Below, in pieces: positions 1 through 8,555 of a stretch of DNA of 64,000 bases. Both the position numbers and the translations under genes were made by a program. Source of the stretch: Aeromicrobium phragmitis (lineage in GTDB: Bacteria > Actinomycetota > Actinomycetes > Propionibacteriales > Nocardioidaceae). The notes under the pieces were generated by a model. That model saw only the letters and a program-made list of their open reading frames with translations, searched no databases and was not told where the DNA came from. How positions within the stretch are numbered: the first letter of the stretch is position 1; every line of letters starts with the position of its first letter. The stretch lies in NCBI RefSeq assembly GCF_003674095.1, contig NZ_RDBF01000001.1, positions 62,001 to 126,000 on the forward strand, given 5' to 3'.

Positions 1-161
1 TCGGCGAGGGTGTCCACGCCGACGGCCGCCTCGTCGCGTCGGGATCCCTGGCCGCGATGGTCGGGAGCGATGATCGGCCGACCGGTCAGCGCGGCGACGT
101 CATCGAACATCGACCCGTCGAAGAACAACGAGTGAAGCGCGATCACGGGGTAGCGAGGCAC
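1..161 (-). CDS. Alpha/beta-hydrolase N-terminus (partial, runs off the window)
   Basis: Only the first 53 residues are inside the window. They read MPRYPVIALHSLFFDG, then DDVAAL and PIIAPDHRGQGSR, which is the usual start of the alpha/beta-hydrolase fold: strand, oxyanion-loop region, then the D-x-R-G-x-G-x-S-like turn. The start is taken as the GTG at 161, 18 nt after the stop of the upstream dehydroquinase-like gene, so it is probably the last visible gene of the TRAP operon. Enol-lactonases and C-C bond hydrolases of catabolic pathways look like this at the N-terminus, but the catalytic serine lies outside the window. The substrate is unknown. Confidence 0.6.
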   Translation of the reverse strand, partial: MPRYPVIALHSLFFDGSMFDDVAALTGRPIIAPDHRGQGSRRDEAAVGVDTLA

Positions 162-179
162 GATGCGAGTCCTGTCGGA

Positions 180-701
180 TCAGGCGTTCGGCGCCAGGAA
201 TCCCTGGTCGTCCAGCGCGTGCACGAGCGCCGTCAGGGCACCCACATAGCTGTACTGGCGCAGGCCCATGCACATACCCGTCGCCGTGTGCGTGAAGCTC
301 GAGGAGATGCTCCCGCCCCCGAGGCCCCGCGACGACCCGGCTGCCGCCTGGATATTGGAGAAATGCACCTCGACCGTCGGAAGCCCGGTGTCCTCCAGCG
401 CGTGGCGCACGCCTTCGCCCTTCGTGGTCAGGCCCGCCGGGTTGATGATGTACGCATCGACGCGGTCGGCCGACTCGTGGATGTACTCGAGGATGTAGCC
501 CTCGTGGTTCGAATCGAAGGTCTCGATCTCCACGCCGAGCGCCTCGCCGTACTCGACGACGTAGCGCTGCAGGTCGGCCAACGAGTTGATCTCGCCGTAC
601 ACCTGCTTGCTGCGGCGCCCGAGGCTCGACATGTTCGGGCCGTCGATGAGTGCGATGCGGTGCCGGCGGTCTCCGCGGCGTTCCACCGTTCGTGACGTCA
701 T
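180..701 (-). CDS. Divergent type II 3-dehydroquinate dehydratase (AroQ)-like protein
   Basis: 173 aa, close to the roughly 150 aa of AroQ. The fold signature is clear: IDGPNM near residue 20 (AroQ NGPNLNLLG), the YGE tyrosine, SNHEGY, INPAG and VEVHFSN with the catalytic-type histidine. However, the AroQ segment NPGAYTHTS is changed to NPAGLTTKG, losing the substrate-binding histidine, and the REPFRHHS segment is replaced by a Ser/Gly-rich stretch (SSRGLGGGSISSS). Known AroQ enzymes dehydrate 3-dehydroquinate. Here the lost residues and the context (TRAP transporter, IclR, two SDRs, hydrolase) suggest a catabolic dehydratase or lyase on another ring or polyol acid. The ATG at 701 follows AAAGGA with 7-nt spacing. 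A diverged quinate-pathway enzyme remains possible. Confidence 0.75.
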   Translation of the reverse strand: MTSRTVERRGDRRHRIALIDGPNMSSLGRRSKQVYGEINSLADLQRYVVEYGEALGVEIETFDSNHEGYILEYIHESADRVDAYIINPAGLTTKGEGVRHALEDTGLPTVEVHFSNIQAAAGSSRGLGGGSISSSFTHTATGMCMGLRQYSYVGALTALVHALDDQGFLAPNA

Positions 702-719
702 GGAATGGTCCTTTCGTTC

Positions 720-1475
720 TCAGGTGTAGCGAAGGCCGGCATCGACGAGCAGCGACTGCCCGGTGATGTAGCCGGCCTCGTTCGAGGCGAAGAAGCGCAC
801 GGCTGCGACGACGTCCTCCGGCGTGCCCTTCCGCTTGATCGCGTGGCCCGCGATGATCGAGTCCCACTGGTCCTCGGTGATGGTGTCGCGCGGCACCTCG
901 GTGACGATGCCGTGCGGGCTCACCACGTTGGCCGTCACGTCGAAGGAGCCCAGCTCGGTGGCGAGCGACTTGTTGAACGCCTGCACGGCGCCCTTCGAGG
1001 CCACGTAGTGGGCGTAGTTCGCGCGGCCGGTCACGACGACGCTCGACGAGATGTTGATGATGCGGCCGAAACGCTGCTCCTTCATGTGCGGCGCGACGGC
1101 CTGGCAGCACAGGAAGACGCCCCTCGCGTTGACCGCGAAGATGGTGTCCCACTCCTCCACCGTGAGTTCCTCGAACGGCTTCATCGTGAGGGACGAGAAC
1201 ATGGCCGCGTTGTTCACCAGCACGTGCACCGTGCCGAACTCCTCGACCGTGCGCTGCACCATCGCCTCGACCCCGGCCTTGTCGCTGACGTCGGCCGCGA
1301 CGCCGAGCGCCTCGCTGCCGGCGGCCCGGATCTCCTCGGCGGCCTGCTCCGCGGCGGCGGCGTTGATGTCGGCCACGACGACACGGTCGCCCTGCTCGGC
1401 GAACGCATGCGCGAACTTGCGTCCGATGCCCTGGCCCGCCCCGGTGATCAGCACGACCCTGCTCGTTGGTTCCAC
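720..1475 (-). CDS. Short-chain dehydrogenase/reductase (SDR)
   Basis: 251 aa classical SDR. It has the nucleotide-binding TGAGQGIG near residue 10, the NNAA motif near 90 and the catalytic Ser plus Y-x-x-x-K (YVASK) near 155-160. It should oxidise or reduce a hydroxyl/keto group with NAD(P)(H) in the cytoplasm. The closest general relatives are 3-oxoacyl-ACP reductase-like catabolic enzymes; the substrate is not deducible. Two GTG codons are possible starts. The one at 1475 has an AAAGGGA ribosome site 8 nt away, while the one at 1481 leaves only 2 nt, so 1475 is preferred. It lies between the second SDR and the dehydroquinase-like gene and is surely co-transcribed. Confidence 0.85.
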   Translation of the reverse strand: MEPTSRVVLITGAGQGIGRKFAHAFAEQGDRVVVADINAAAAEQAAEEIRAAGSEALGVAADVSDKAGVEAMVQRTVEEFGTVHVLVNNAAMFSSLTMKPFEELTVEEWDTIFAVNARGVFLCCQAVAPHMKEQRFGRIINISSSVVVTGRANYAHYVASKGAVQAFNKSLATELGSFDVTANVVSPHGIVTEVPRDTITEDQWDSIIAGHAIKRKGTPEDVVAAVRFFASNEAGYITGQSLLVDAGLRYT

Positions 1476-1500
1476 TCTCACATTCCCTTTCGTTGTCGAC

Positions 1501-2253
1501 TCAGGCTCGAGTCAGATGAAGTGCGGCGATCCCACCGTCGACGGTGACGACGGTTCCGATGCTCGATCGCATCGCGGGATGGGCCAGATAGAGGGCCGCC
1601 AGCGCGACCTCGCGGGGGCGCACCATGCGGCCGGTCGGCTGACGTTCGTCGAACTCGCGACGCCGCTGCTCGGGATCGTCCGCACGGGAGGCCAGCTCGG
1701 CCATGAAGGGCGTGTCGACCGTTCCCGGGTTCACCGCGTTGACGCAGATGTCCTCGGCCACGAGGTCCGCGGCCATGGACCGGGTCATCGACTCGATGGC
1801 CCCCTTGGTCGCGGAGTACAGCGCACGTTCGCGGAATCCCGAAGCCGCCGTACACGACGACATGTTGACGATCGCCGCGGCCTCGGAACGGCGGAGCAGG
1901 GGCAACGCAGCGCGCGTGGCCCTGACGTAGCCGAGCACGTTGAGGTCCCACAGGGCATGCCACTGGTCTTCGCTCCCGTCCTCGACCCCGCCCACGAAGC
2001 TGACGCCCGCGTTGTTGACGAGGACGTCGAGGCGACCCTCGGCCGCCTCGATCTGCTCGACGGCCGCGTCGACGCTCTGCTGATCGCGAAGATCGGCCCG
2101 GTGGTAACGCACCCCCGGCACCGGCTGCTCCGGTTCTGCCCGGTCGAGCACGTGCACGCGAGCCTCGGCCTCGGCGAACGCGGTGGCGCAGGCATGTCCG
2201 ATACCGGCAGCGCCCCCGGTCACCAGGACGACGCGATTCTTGTGGTCGCTCAT
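1501..2253 (-). CDS. Short-chain dehydrogenase/reductase (SDR)
   Basis: 250 aa classical SDR with TGGAAGIG near residue 12, NNAG near 85, and Ser plus YSATK near 135-150. The end, TVVTVDGGIAAL, matches the usual SDR C-terminus. Its ATG overlaps the IclR stop by 4 nt (translational coupling). Two consecutive dehydrogenases in one operon suggest successive oxidations, or dehydrogenation of a diol or cyclic alcohol, feeding the lyase-like and hydrolase genes downstream. This pathway order is inference. Confidence 0.85.
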   Translation of the reverse strand: MSDHKNRVVLVTGGAAGIGHACATAFAEAEARVHVLDRAEPEQPVPGVRYHRADLRDQQSVDAAVEQIEAAEGRLDVLVNNAGVSFVGGVEDGSEDQWHALWDLNVLGYVRATRAALPLLRRSEAAAIVNMSSCTAASGFRERALYSATKGAIESMTRSMAADLVAEDICVNAVNPGTVDTPFMAELASRADDPEQRRREFDERQPTGRMVRPREVALAALYLAHPAMRSSIGTVVTVDGGIAALHLTRA

Positions 2254-3068
2254 CGGGATACCGCCTTTCCGGTCGCCCCGAAGTACCGGGCGATCTCTTC
2301 GGCCCCGTCCTGCAACGCGGCCACGATGCTCTCGGCGTCCCCGGCCGGAGCTCGGTTCTGCGGATGTGTCAGCGTGAGGGAACCGACGACGCCGCGCGGT
2401 CCGACGACCGGAACCGCGATCCCGCGCGCACCGGGGAGCTTCTCCCCCTGCGATTCCACATAGCCCTGCTCGCGAACGACCGCCAGGTCCTCGCGCAACC
2501 GCTCGAGGGCCGGGAGCTCGGAGCCGCCGTTCGAGCGGCCGCCTCCGGTTCCCCTCGATTCCCGCTCGTAGGCGGCCGCCAGCTCCTCATCGGGAAGGAA
2601 CGCCGCTACCGCCTTTCCCGAGGCTCCCCACAGCACCGACGTGGGCGTGTTGAGCTCGATCCGGTACTGCAGGACGTGGTCGCCGTCGGCGCGGCCGGCG
2701 AACGAGAGCGTGGACGTCGCCGGCGAGTACAGCCCGAAGATCACGGTCTCCCCGAACGTGCCGGCGAGGCGGTCCAGCACCGGCTGGAGGATGCCCGGCA
2801 GGTCCACGGTCTGCAGCGTGCGAGCGGCGAGGCGATAGGTCTCCGGGCCCACGCTGTACGACCGCAGCTGAGGATCGTGCGTCACCATGCCCACGTCGAC
2901 CAGCAGCCCCAGCAGCCGGTGGGTCGTCGAGGCCGGAAGCGCAGAGGCGTCGGCCAGCGCATTGACGCTCGCCGGGCCCTCGGCGTCGACGACGGCGCTG
3001 AGCAGTCGCATGGCTCGGGCGACGGTTCCGTCGCCCCCTACGCGAGGAGCGCGCGCGGTATCGGTCAT
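2250..3068 (-). CDS. IclR-family transcriptional regulator
   Basis: 272 aa. An N-terminal winged HTH (about residues 14-75, with SVNALADASALPASTTHRLL) is followed by the IclR effector-binding domain (about 85-265; GKAVAAF, EKLPGARGIAVPV). IclR proteins sense small acids and control nearby catabolic genes. The gene sits inside the operon it probably controls, 7 nt after the TRAP permease gene and overlapping the next SDR by 4 nt. A perfect inverted repeat just upstream of dctP (5965-5981) is a plausible operator. A Gly/Ser-rich insertion (RGTGGGRSNGGS) is present in the effector domain. Confidence 0.92.
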   Translation of the reverse strand: MTDTARAPRVGGDGTVARAMRLLSAVVDAEGPASVNALADASALPASTTHRLLGLLVDVGMVTHDPQLRSYSVGPETYRLAARTLQTVDLPGILQPVLDRLAGTFGETVIFGLYSPATSTLSFAGRADGDHVLQYRIELNTPTSVLWGASGKAVAAFLPDEELAAAYERESRGTGGGRSNGGSELPALERLREDLAVVREQGYVESQGEKLPGARGIAVPVVGPRGVVGSLTLTHPQNRAPAGDAESIVAALQDGAEEIARYFGATGKAVSR

Positions 3069-3075
3069 GGCGTCA

Positions 3076-4347
3076 TCACCTCATGAAGGTCGTCAGGGCC
3101 GGAACGACGTTCACGACCACGAGCACGGGAAGGACACACGTGACGAGCAGCCGGAGCGCGGGGAGCACCATCGTGTGGAAGGGTGTCGCCGTCGCGTTCG
3201 CCGCCACGAAGAGGTTGGGCGCGAAGGGCGGAGTCGCCAGCCCCATGCCGAGGTTCAGCACCATGATGATCCCGAACTGCACCGGGTCGATGCCGTACGC
3301 CGCGGTCAGCGGGAGCAGCAGCGGCACCAGGATCACGATGGCGGTGTTCTCCTCGATGAACATCCCGACGACGAAGAGCATCAGGTTGAGCACGATGAGC
3401 AACACCCAGGCGGGGACGCCCCAACCGCCGATCGTGTCGGCGAGCGCCTGCGGAACACCGGAGACGACCACGGCCCGCGCGAAGGCGCCGCCCATCGCGA
3501 TGATCAGGAGGATCGGAGCGGTCGCCAGCAGACCGTTGAGGACGGTCCCGCCCACGCCGGACGGCTTCAGCTCGCGGTAGACGAGAAGCCCGACGAACAG
3601 TCCGTACGCGCACGCCACGGCGCCCGACTCGGTCGGCGTGAAGATGCCGGAGTAGATGCCGCCCAGGATGATCACCGGCATGATCAGCGCCGGCACCGCC
3701 CCGCCGATGCGCCGCGCCGTGCGGCGCTGCTGCGTGGAGTTCAGCCGAGCGCCGAGGTCGTCGAGGTCGCGGCCGCGTGCCCACACGAAGTTGAAGGTGA
3801 CGAGAACCACCGTCAGCAGGATGCCGATGACGGCGCCGGCCAGGAACATGTCGGCGATCGAGACCCCGGCCGCCACGGCATACACGATGATCGGGACGCT
3901 GGGCGGAATCAGGATGCCGATGATTCCGGACACGGCCACGAGTGATGCGAGGTACTTCTTCGGGTAGCCGCGCTCGGCCATCTCGCCGGACATGATGCGC
4001 CCGATCGCCGAGACCGTGGCCACCGACGACCCGGAGATCGACCCGAACAGGGCGCAGGCGCCGATCATGGTCGCCCCGAGGCCGCCCTTGAACCGCCCGG
4101 CGATGAGCCCGACGAACTCGATCAGCCGCTTGGAGACGCCGCCGGACTGCATGATCGCGCCGGCCAGCAGGAAGAACGGGATGGCCAGGAAGGTGAAGGA
4201 GTCCAGGGTGCGGAAGGCCACCGACGGCACCTGGCCGGGGTTTCCGCCGAGCAGCATGAAGAAGATCAGCGCACCCATGCCGAACGCGACGGCGACAGCG
4301 ACTCCCAGCACGATGAGCGCCAGAACGACGAATGCTGCGATCGGCAT
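3076..4347 (-). CDS. dctM: TRAP transporter large permease subunit (DctM)
   Basis: 423 aa of almost continuous hydrophobic helices, about 12, typical in length for DctM. Recognisable family segments include FLAIPFFLLAGAIMQSGG, GSISGSSVATVSAIG and LIPPSVPIIVYA. It is the Na+-coupled translocating subunit of a tripartite ATP-independent periplasmic transporter, working with the adjacent DctQ and DctP. Its ATG shares one base with the DctQ stop (TGATG). TRAP systems usually import organic acids, which fits the catabolic genes that follow. Confidence 0.95.
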   Translation of the reverse strand: MPIAAFVVLALIVLGVAVAVAFGMGALIFFMLLGGNPGQVPSVAFRTLDSFTFLAIPFFLLAGAIMQSGGVSKRLIEFVGLIAGRFKGGLGATMIGACALFGSISGSSVATVSAIGRIMSGEMAERGYPKKYLASLVAVSGIIGILIPPSVPIIVYAVAAGVSIADMFLAGAVIGILLTVVLVTFNFVWARGRDLDDLGARLNSTQQRRTARRIGGAVPALIMPVIILGGIYSGIFTPTESGAVACAYGLFVGLLVYRELKPSGVGGTVLNGLLATAPILLIIAMGGAFARAVVVSGVPQALADTIGGWGVPAWVLLIVLNLMLFVVGMFIEENTAIVILVPLLLPLTAAYGIDPVQFGIIMVLNLGMGLATPPFAPNLFVAANATATPFHTMVLPALRLLVTCVLPVLVVVNVVPALTTFMR

Positions 4348-4910
4348 CAGCCATCAGTCCTCTCAGCACCGGGGAAGCCCTGGCGCGATTTGTCGGCGTA
4401 CTCCTCGGCGCGCAGGAAGGTCCGCACCAGGAGCGCCAGGCTCACCAAACCACCGAGAACGGCTCCGGTGACGATCGCCAGCATCGGCCAGCTCAGCGGG
4501 ATCGAGAGCTCAGCCGAGGTCTGTCCGGTGCGTTGATAGTTGCCCACGACGAGCACGGCGAAGTTGGCGAAGAAGAGGTAGAACGCTCCCTCGATCGCGA
4601 AGATGACGCGGTGCAGCCACACCTGCGGCACACCGGCCGGGAGATAGTGGGACAACGCGTCCACGGCGATGTGCAGCCGGCCCTTCGTCAGGACCGGGAT
4701 CGCCAGGAACGTCGTGACCACCATGAGATAGCGGGCGATCTCGTCGGCGCCGGTCATGGTGCTGAGCAGCCCGTTGCGTCCGGCGATCTGGACGAGTGTC
4801 ACCACGAGGATGGCCCCGAACGCCACCGTCAGGAGGACGCGGAGGACGCGGTCCAACCCGTTGACGGCGGCGTCCAGGACCGGAACCCGGCGAGACGCCT
4901 GGTCACTCAC
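4347..4910 (-). CDS. dctQ: TRAP transporter small permease subunit (DctQ)
   Basis: 187 aa with four predicted membrane helices, e.g. VLRVLLTVAFGAILVV and the ARYLMVVTTFLAIPVL segment. The loop pattern GADEIARYLMV...GRLHIAVD is characteristic of DctQ. The GTG at 4910 overlaps the DctP stop by 8 nt, supporting translational coupling; a longer reading from further upstream would run back into dctP. It forms the membrane complex with DctM. Size and position between DctP and DctM are standard. Confidence 0.92.
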   Translation of the reverse strand: MSDQASRRVPVLDAAVNGLDRVLRVLLTVAFGAILVVTLVQIAGRNGLLSTMTGADEIARYLMVVTTFLAIPVLTKGRLHIAVDALSHYLPAGVPQVWLHRVIFAIEGAFYLFFANFAVLVVGNYQRTGQTSAELSIPLSWPMLAIVTGAVLGGLVSLALLVRTFLRAEEYADKSRQGFPGAERTDG

Positions 4911-5949
4911 TCGTGGCCTCCGCGGCAGCCTCCGACTCCTCGCGAAGCTGCTCCATGACGTCGGCACCGAAGACCGACTCCTGGCTCGTCCAGACCTCGT
5001 CCTTGATGCCCGCGAACGCCGCACGCTGTGCGTCGTCGAGCTCCACGACCTCCATGCCGCTCTCCTTGAGTTCGGCCAGCCGGTCGGCGACCGAGTCGCG
5101 AACCTGCTGCGTCGTGTCCGCAGTGATGTCGTCGATGACCTCACGGAGCGCGTCCTGGTCGTCCTCGGAGAGCGATTCCCACACGTCGGTGTTGCAGGAG
5201 ATGTTGCCCATGCCGTAGGCGTGACGGGTCAGCGTCAGGTGCTTCTGCACCTCCTGGTAGCGCGAGTTGTAGGTCAGCACGATGCCGTTGTCCTGACCGT
5301 CGACCGTGCCCTGCTGGAGCGCCGTGTAGAGCTCCGGGAAGGGAATGGCGACCGGGTTAGCACCCCAGGCCTCGAACAGGTCCGTGTACATCGAGAGACC
5401 CGGAACCCGGAAGCTGAGTCCGGCCATGTCCTCGGGGGTCTGGATCGGACGCACGTTGTTGGTCAGGCCGCGGAAGTCGTTCTCGTAGAAGCCGAGCGCG
5501 GTGATCCCGGTCTCCGCGAGCACGTCGCGCTCATTGGTCTGGATGACTCCGTCCTCGTCGAAGAAGACCTCATCGACGCCGTCGTAGGTCGTCGCGATGA
5601 AGGGCAGCAGCGACAGTTGCAGACGGTCGTCGAGACCCGAGGCCGTCGCCGCGAAGAAGGCGCACTCCACGTCGCCGCTCGCGAGCCCAGCGCCGAGTTC
5701 CTCATCGCCGCCGAGCTGGCTGCCGGGGTACACGTCGAAGTTGACTCGGCCGTCGGTGACGTCCGGAGCACGCTCGGCGAGCGTGGTGGCCGCGGTGTGC
5801 ACCGCGGACGCTTCGGGGAAGACGTGGGCCAGCTTCAAGGTGACGGGGCCGTCCGAATCGGCGCCGCTGCCGAAGCTGCACGCGGAAACGAGGGCTGCGG
5901 AAGCCACGGCCGAGATCGCCAGGGCTGCCCGTCGGGGGGTTGTCGTCAT
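4903..5949 (-). CDS. dctP: TRAP transporter substrate-binding lipoprotein (DctP)
   Basis: 348 aa. The N-terminus has a signal peptide ending in a lipobox (LVSAC near residue 22), so the mature protein should be lipid-anchored outside the membrane. DctP features follow: LKLAHVFPE, GGDEELGAGLASGDVE, the conserved GLSFRVPG near 190 whose arginine typically binds a substrate carboxylate, and TVDGQDNG. The ATG at 5949 is preceded by GAGAGGTAGAGG. It is the first gene of the operon and delivers an unknown organic acid to DctQM. A perfect inverted repeat lies just upstream. Confidence 0.93.
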   Translation of the reverse strand: MTTTPRRAALAISAVASAALVSACSFGSGADSDGPVTLKLAHVFPEASAVHTAATTLAERAPDVTDGRVNFDVYPGSQLGGDEELGAGLASGDVECAFFAATASGLDDRLQLSLLPFIATTYDGVDEVFFDEDGVIQTNERDVLAETGITALGFYENDFRGLTNNVRPIQTPEDMAGLSFRVPGLSMYTDLFEAWGANPVAIPFPELYTALQQGTVDGQDNGIVLTYNSRYQEVQKHLTLTRHAYGMGNISCNTDVWESLSEDDQDALREVIDDITADTTQQVRDSVADRLAELKESGMEVVELDDAQRAAFAGIKDEVWTSQESVFGADVMEQLREESEAAAEATSE

Positions 5950-5964
5950 GCCTCTACCTCTCAT

Positions 5965-5998
5965 ATTCCGGTGACCGGAATCACGTTCTATTTCGTGA
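5965..5998 (-). promoter_or_regulatory. Operator-like palindromes and -10 box upstream of dctP
   Basis: Positions 5965-5981 form a perfect inverted repeat, ATTCCGG-TGA-CCGGAAT. A second, weaker one follows at 5981-5998 (TCACG-N8-CGTGA). On the minus strand a TAGTAT hexamer (6002-6007) could be the -10 element, placing both palindromes around and just downstream of the transcription start, 16-49 nt before the dctP ATG. This is a classic repressor position. The operon-encoded IclR protein is the obvious candidate. The rest of 5950-6247 shows no gene. Confidence 0.6.
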
Positions 5999-6247
5999 GA
6001 GATACTACGCACATGACGTTGTGACGACGAGCACAGGGGGGTCGCACAACGAGCGCCAGGTCACATTCGCCCTGAAATCTCGCGGAAACATTCGGCGTCC
6101 GCTCCGCCTCAACCGGAACCGGCGTCCGGCGCCGAGAGCTTGTATGAAGGCACCGACGGATCGGCCGTCAGGAAGTCCCGAACCTGGCCGTGCGGTTGCG
6201 GAGCACGAATCGAGCGGGCCTCGCGCATCCCGACCCGACGACGGGTA

Positions 6248-8488
6248 TCAGTCGTCGAGCAGGCCCATTGCGATGGCCCGGCCGATCGCCTCGTCGCGCG
6301 ACGTGGCCTTCAGCTTCCGATACAGCGACTGCCGCTGGGTCCGCACCGTGTTCGCCGAGACGTGCAGGCGATCGGCGATCTGCTCGATGTTGGCGGTCGT
6401 GACCAGCTCGTGCAGGATCACGAGTTCACGAGGTGTGAGCGGTTCACCTTCGGGCCTTCGGGGGAGCACCGACGTCACGCCCAGGGGCACCAGCGGCGCC
6501 AGCTCGAGGACGTTCTGCGGGGTGAACCACAGGGGCGTGCGGAGCTCGAACGCCTCGGCCACACCCGCCGCCTGCGCGGCAGACTCCTCCGCCGCGTCCC
6601 GCTGCCCGGCGGCGAGATGGGCCGCGGCTGTCAGCAGCAGGCGCGTCAGCCGCAGCCGAGGGGCGTCGGTGCGAACGGCACCGAGGATCGTCCAGGCACG
6701 CTGGCGATCACCGCGAAGAACGGCGCCGCGCGCGGCCTCCAGCCGCAGCTCCGGTCCGCTACGGCTTCGCAGCCTGAACCGCTGGGCATTGCTGACGTCA
6801 CCTGTCGCCAGCAGGAGCCACTGCTCGGTCACGTCGAGCAGGTCGGCGCTGTGCGGACCCACCGAAGTTCCCCGTCGCTCGCGCACGGCGCGGAACGCGA
6901 TCAGCCCTGGCCGCGCCCGCGCCGTCCCGATGTCCACGAGCGCCTGTGCCTGAGCGAGCAACGACCAATGCTCGACCGTCTCGATGATCGGCCACAGCGC
7001 GTCGATGCGCTCCTGGGCCTGCTTGAAGTCCTGGCGCTCGACCGCGCGCATCGCCTCGGCGATCCGCAGCATGCTGCCCTGGTACTCGTCGAGCTTCTCC
7101 GACGGCCACTGCCGCACGTGGGCCGCTTGGATCCATGCTTCGGTCGAGGGAACGTCACCTCGCAGTGCTTCGACGAGCGCGAGCCCACCGAGACCCATCA
7201 GCTCGATCATCGGCCGGGACCCGAGCATGCGAGCCTGCTCGAACTGAGCGCGCGCCCCGTCGAGATTCCCGCCGTAGGTCAGGCTGATTCCCAGGTGCAG
7301 ACGCACATCGGACTCCAGGGGTGCGATCTCCTCGCGCGAACGCGCCGGAAGCGCATCGAGCAGGTCGACGGCGGCCACTGCCGCACGGAATCCGCCGTCG
7401 CCGGACTGAGTGATGCGCAAGCCGACACTTTCGACGCCACGCAGCAGGGCGCGATCGACGGACCGCCGGGGCGCCAGTCGGGCCGCGACCACCGCCACGC
7501 CCAGGAGCTCGATGGCGCGAAGCCGGAACTCCCGCCGGGCGTTGAAGATGATGCCGAGAGCGAGGCACAGCACCGGGTACTTGCGCAGCCTCCAGATGGG
7601 AACGTTACCGAGGAGGAATCGGATCTCGTACCCGTGCCCGGTGACCAGAGGCATGCCGCCACGTTTCAGCGCTGCGTCCACCAGATCAAGCCCTCCCGCG
7701 TGGGCGGCCTGGACGAGCGCCTCGTAGGGCTGGTCGCCGCGGAGGAACTCGGTGGCGGCGCGCCGGTGCAACTCGTGCTCACGCGCGGCGTCGCGACGCT
7801 GGCGCTGCAGCGTGCTCCACCGCGCGATCGGGGACCATCGCATCGCGCCTCGTCCGAGGTTCCATTGGGCGAGTCCGGCGCGGACCATCTCCTGGGCCTC
7901 GTCGAGCAGACCGAGGTCGTCGAGCATCGTGCGGGGGACGTTCTCGAGCGAAGCCAGCTCCGCAATCGGCCCGCTCACCGCCTCGCCGCGGCCGAGCGCA
8001 TCGATGATGTCCGCTGCGGTCGCGGCGCCCTGCCGGCACACGAGGATGACCGCGGCGAGGACGCCGCGGCAGAGCAGATGCACGAGACGGGCGTCGGCGA
8101 GACTGTCGTACCGCTGCAGGAGGGTGGCCGTCTGCTCTTCGGTGAGCGACGTCGGAGCTGCGCTCGTACGCCAGCGCGGCGGAATCGACTCCAGGTCGTG
8201 AGCGGCGAATCGCAGGCGTCGATCCGCCGGCGACGCGAGCCAGCCGTCCACGGTCGCGACGTCCTCGTCCGACAGAGCCCCGGCGTCGCGCAGGATGACG
8301 ACTCCGGCGTTCGGTAGGGCCATGGCATCGTCACCCCACCACGCGGCGAGTGGCTCCTGCGCCGCCCACTGCCGCAACAGCGTGGTCTTGCCGGTGCCCC
8401 GCAGTCCCACGAGCCCCGCGACCTGCGCCGGTGCGTCGAGATGGGCGACGAGGTCGGCCCGGTCGAGCCAGCGGGAGCTATGCATCAC
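6248..8488 (-). CDS. Large ATP-binding LuxR-type regulator (LAL/MalT-like)
   Basis: 746 aa. A P-loop (GLRGTGKTT, about 28-36) opens the protein, followed by a degenerate NTPase region and a long helical middle part (about 270-660) like the TPR-type sensor of MalT/LAL regulators. The C-terminal LuxR HTH begins at LTPREL and includes IEQIADRLHVSANTVRTQ. The N-terminal ATPase is short for the class, since LAL proteins are often 850-1000 aa. A TATTCT hexamer lies 5 nt before the GTG at 8488 (8 nt before an ATG at 8485), suggesting a near-leaderless start. It stands alone upstream of the TRAP operon, in the same direction, and could control that operon or a distant target. Confidence 0.85.
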   Translation of the reverse strand: MMHSSRWLDRADLVAHLDAPAQVAGLVGLRGTGKTTLLRQWAAQEPLAAWWGDDAMALPNAGVVILRDAGALSDEDVATVDGWLASPADRRLRFAAHDLESIPPRWRTSAAPTSLTEEQTATLLQRYDSLADARLVHLLCRGVLAAVILVCRQGAATAADIIDALGRGEAVSGPIAELASLENVPRTMLDDLGLLDEAQEMVRAGLAQWNLGRGAMRWSPIARWSTLQRQRRDAAREHELHRRAATEFLRGDQPYEALVQAAHAGGLDLVDAALKRGGMPLVTGHGYEIRFLLGNVPIWRLRKYPVLCLALGIIFNARREFRLRAIELLGVAVVAARLAPRRSVDRALLRGVESVGLRITQSGDGGFRAAVAAVDLLDALPARSREEIAPLESDVRLHLGISLTYGGNLDGARAQFEQARMLGSRPMIELMGLGGLALVEALRGDVPSTEAWIQAAHVRQWPSEKLDEYQGSMLRIAEAMRAVERQDFKQAQERIDALWPIIETVEHWSLLAQAQALVDIGTARARPGLIAFRAVRERRGTSVGPHSADLLDVTEQWLLLATGDVSNAQRFRLRSRSGPELRLEAARGAVLRGDRQRAWTILGAVRTDAPRLRLTRLLLTAAAHLAAGQRDAAEESAAQAAGVAEAFELRTPLWFTPQNVLELAPLVPLGVTSVLPRRPEGEPLTPRELVILHELVTTANIEQIADRLHVSANTVRTQRQSLYRKLKATSRDEAIGRAIAMGLLDD

Positions 8489-8555
8489 TGCTGAGAATAG
8501 GCGCGCATCACGTCCAGACCGAGAAACCCGGCCGAGCGATTCGGTGGTGTGCGCC

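Noticed and set aside
2364..3945. Long plus-strand frames opposite the IclR and TRAP permease genes.
   Set aside because: They are His/Asp/Arg-rich mirror readings with no domain, while the minus strand encodes well-known families.
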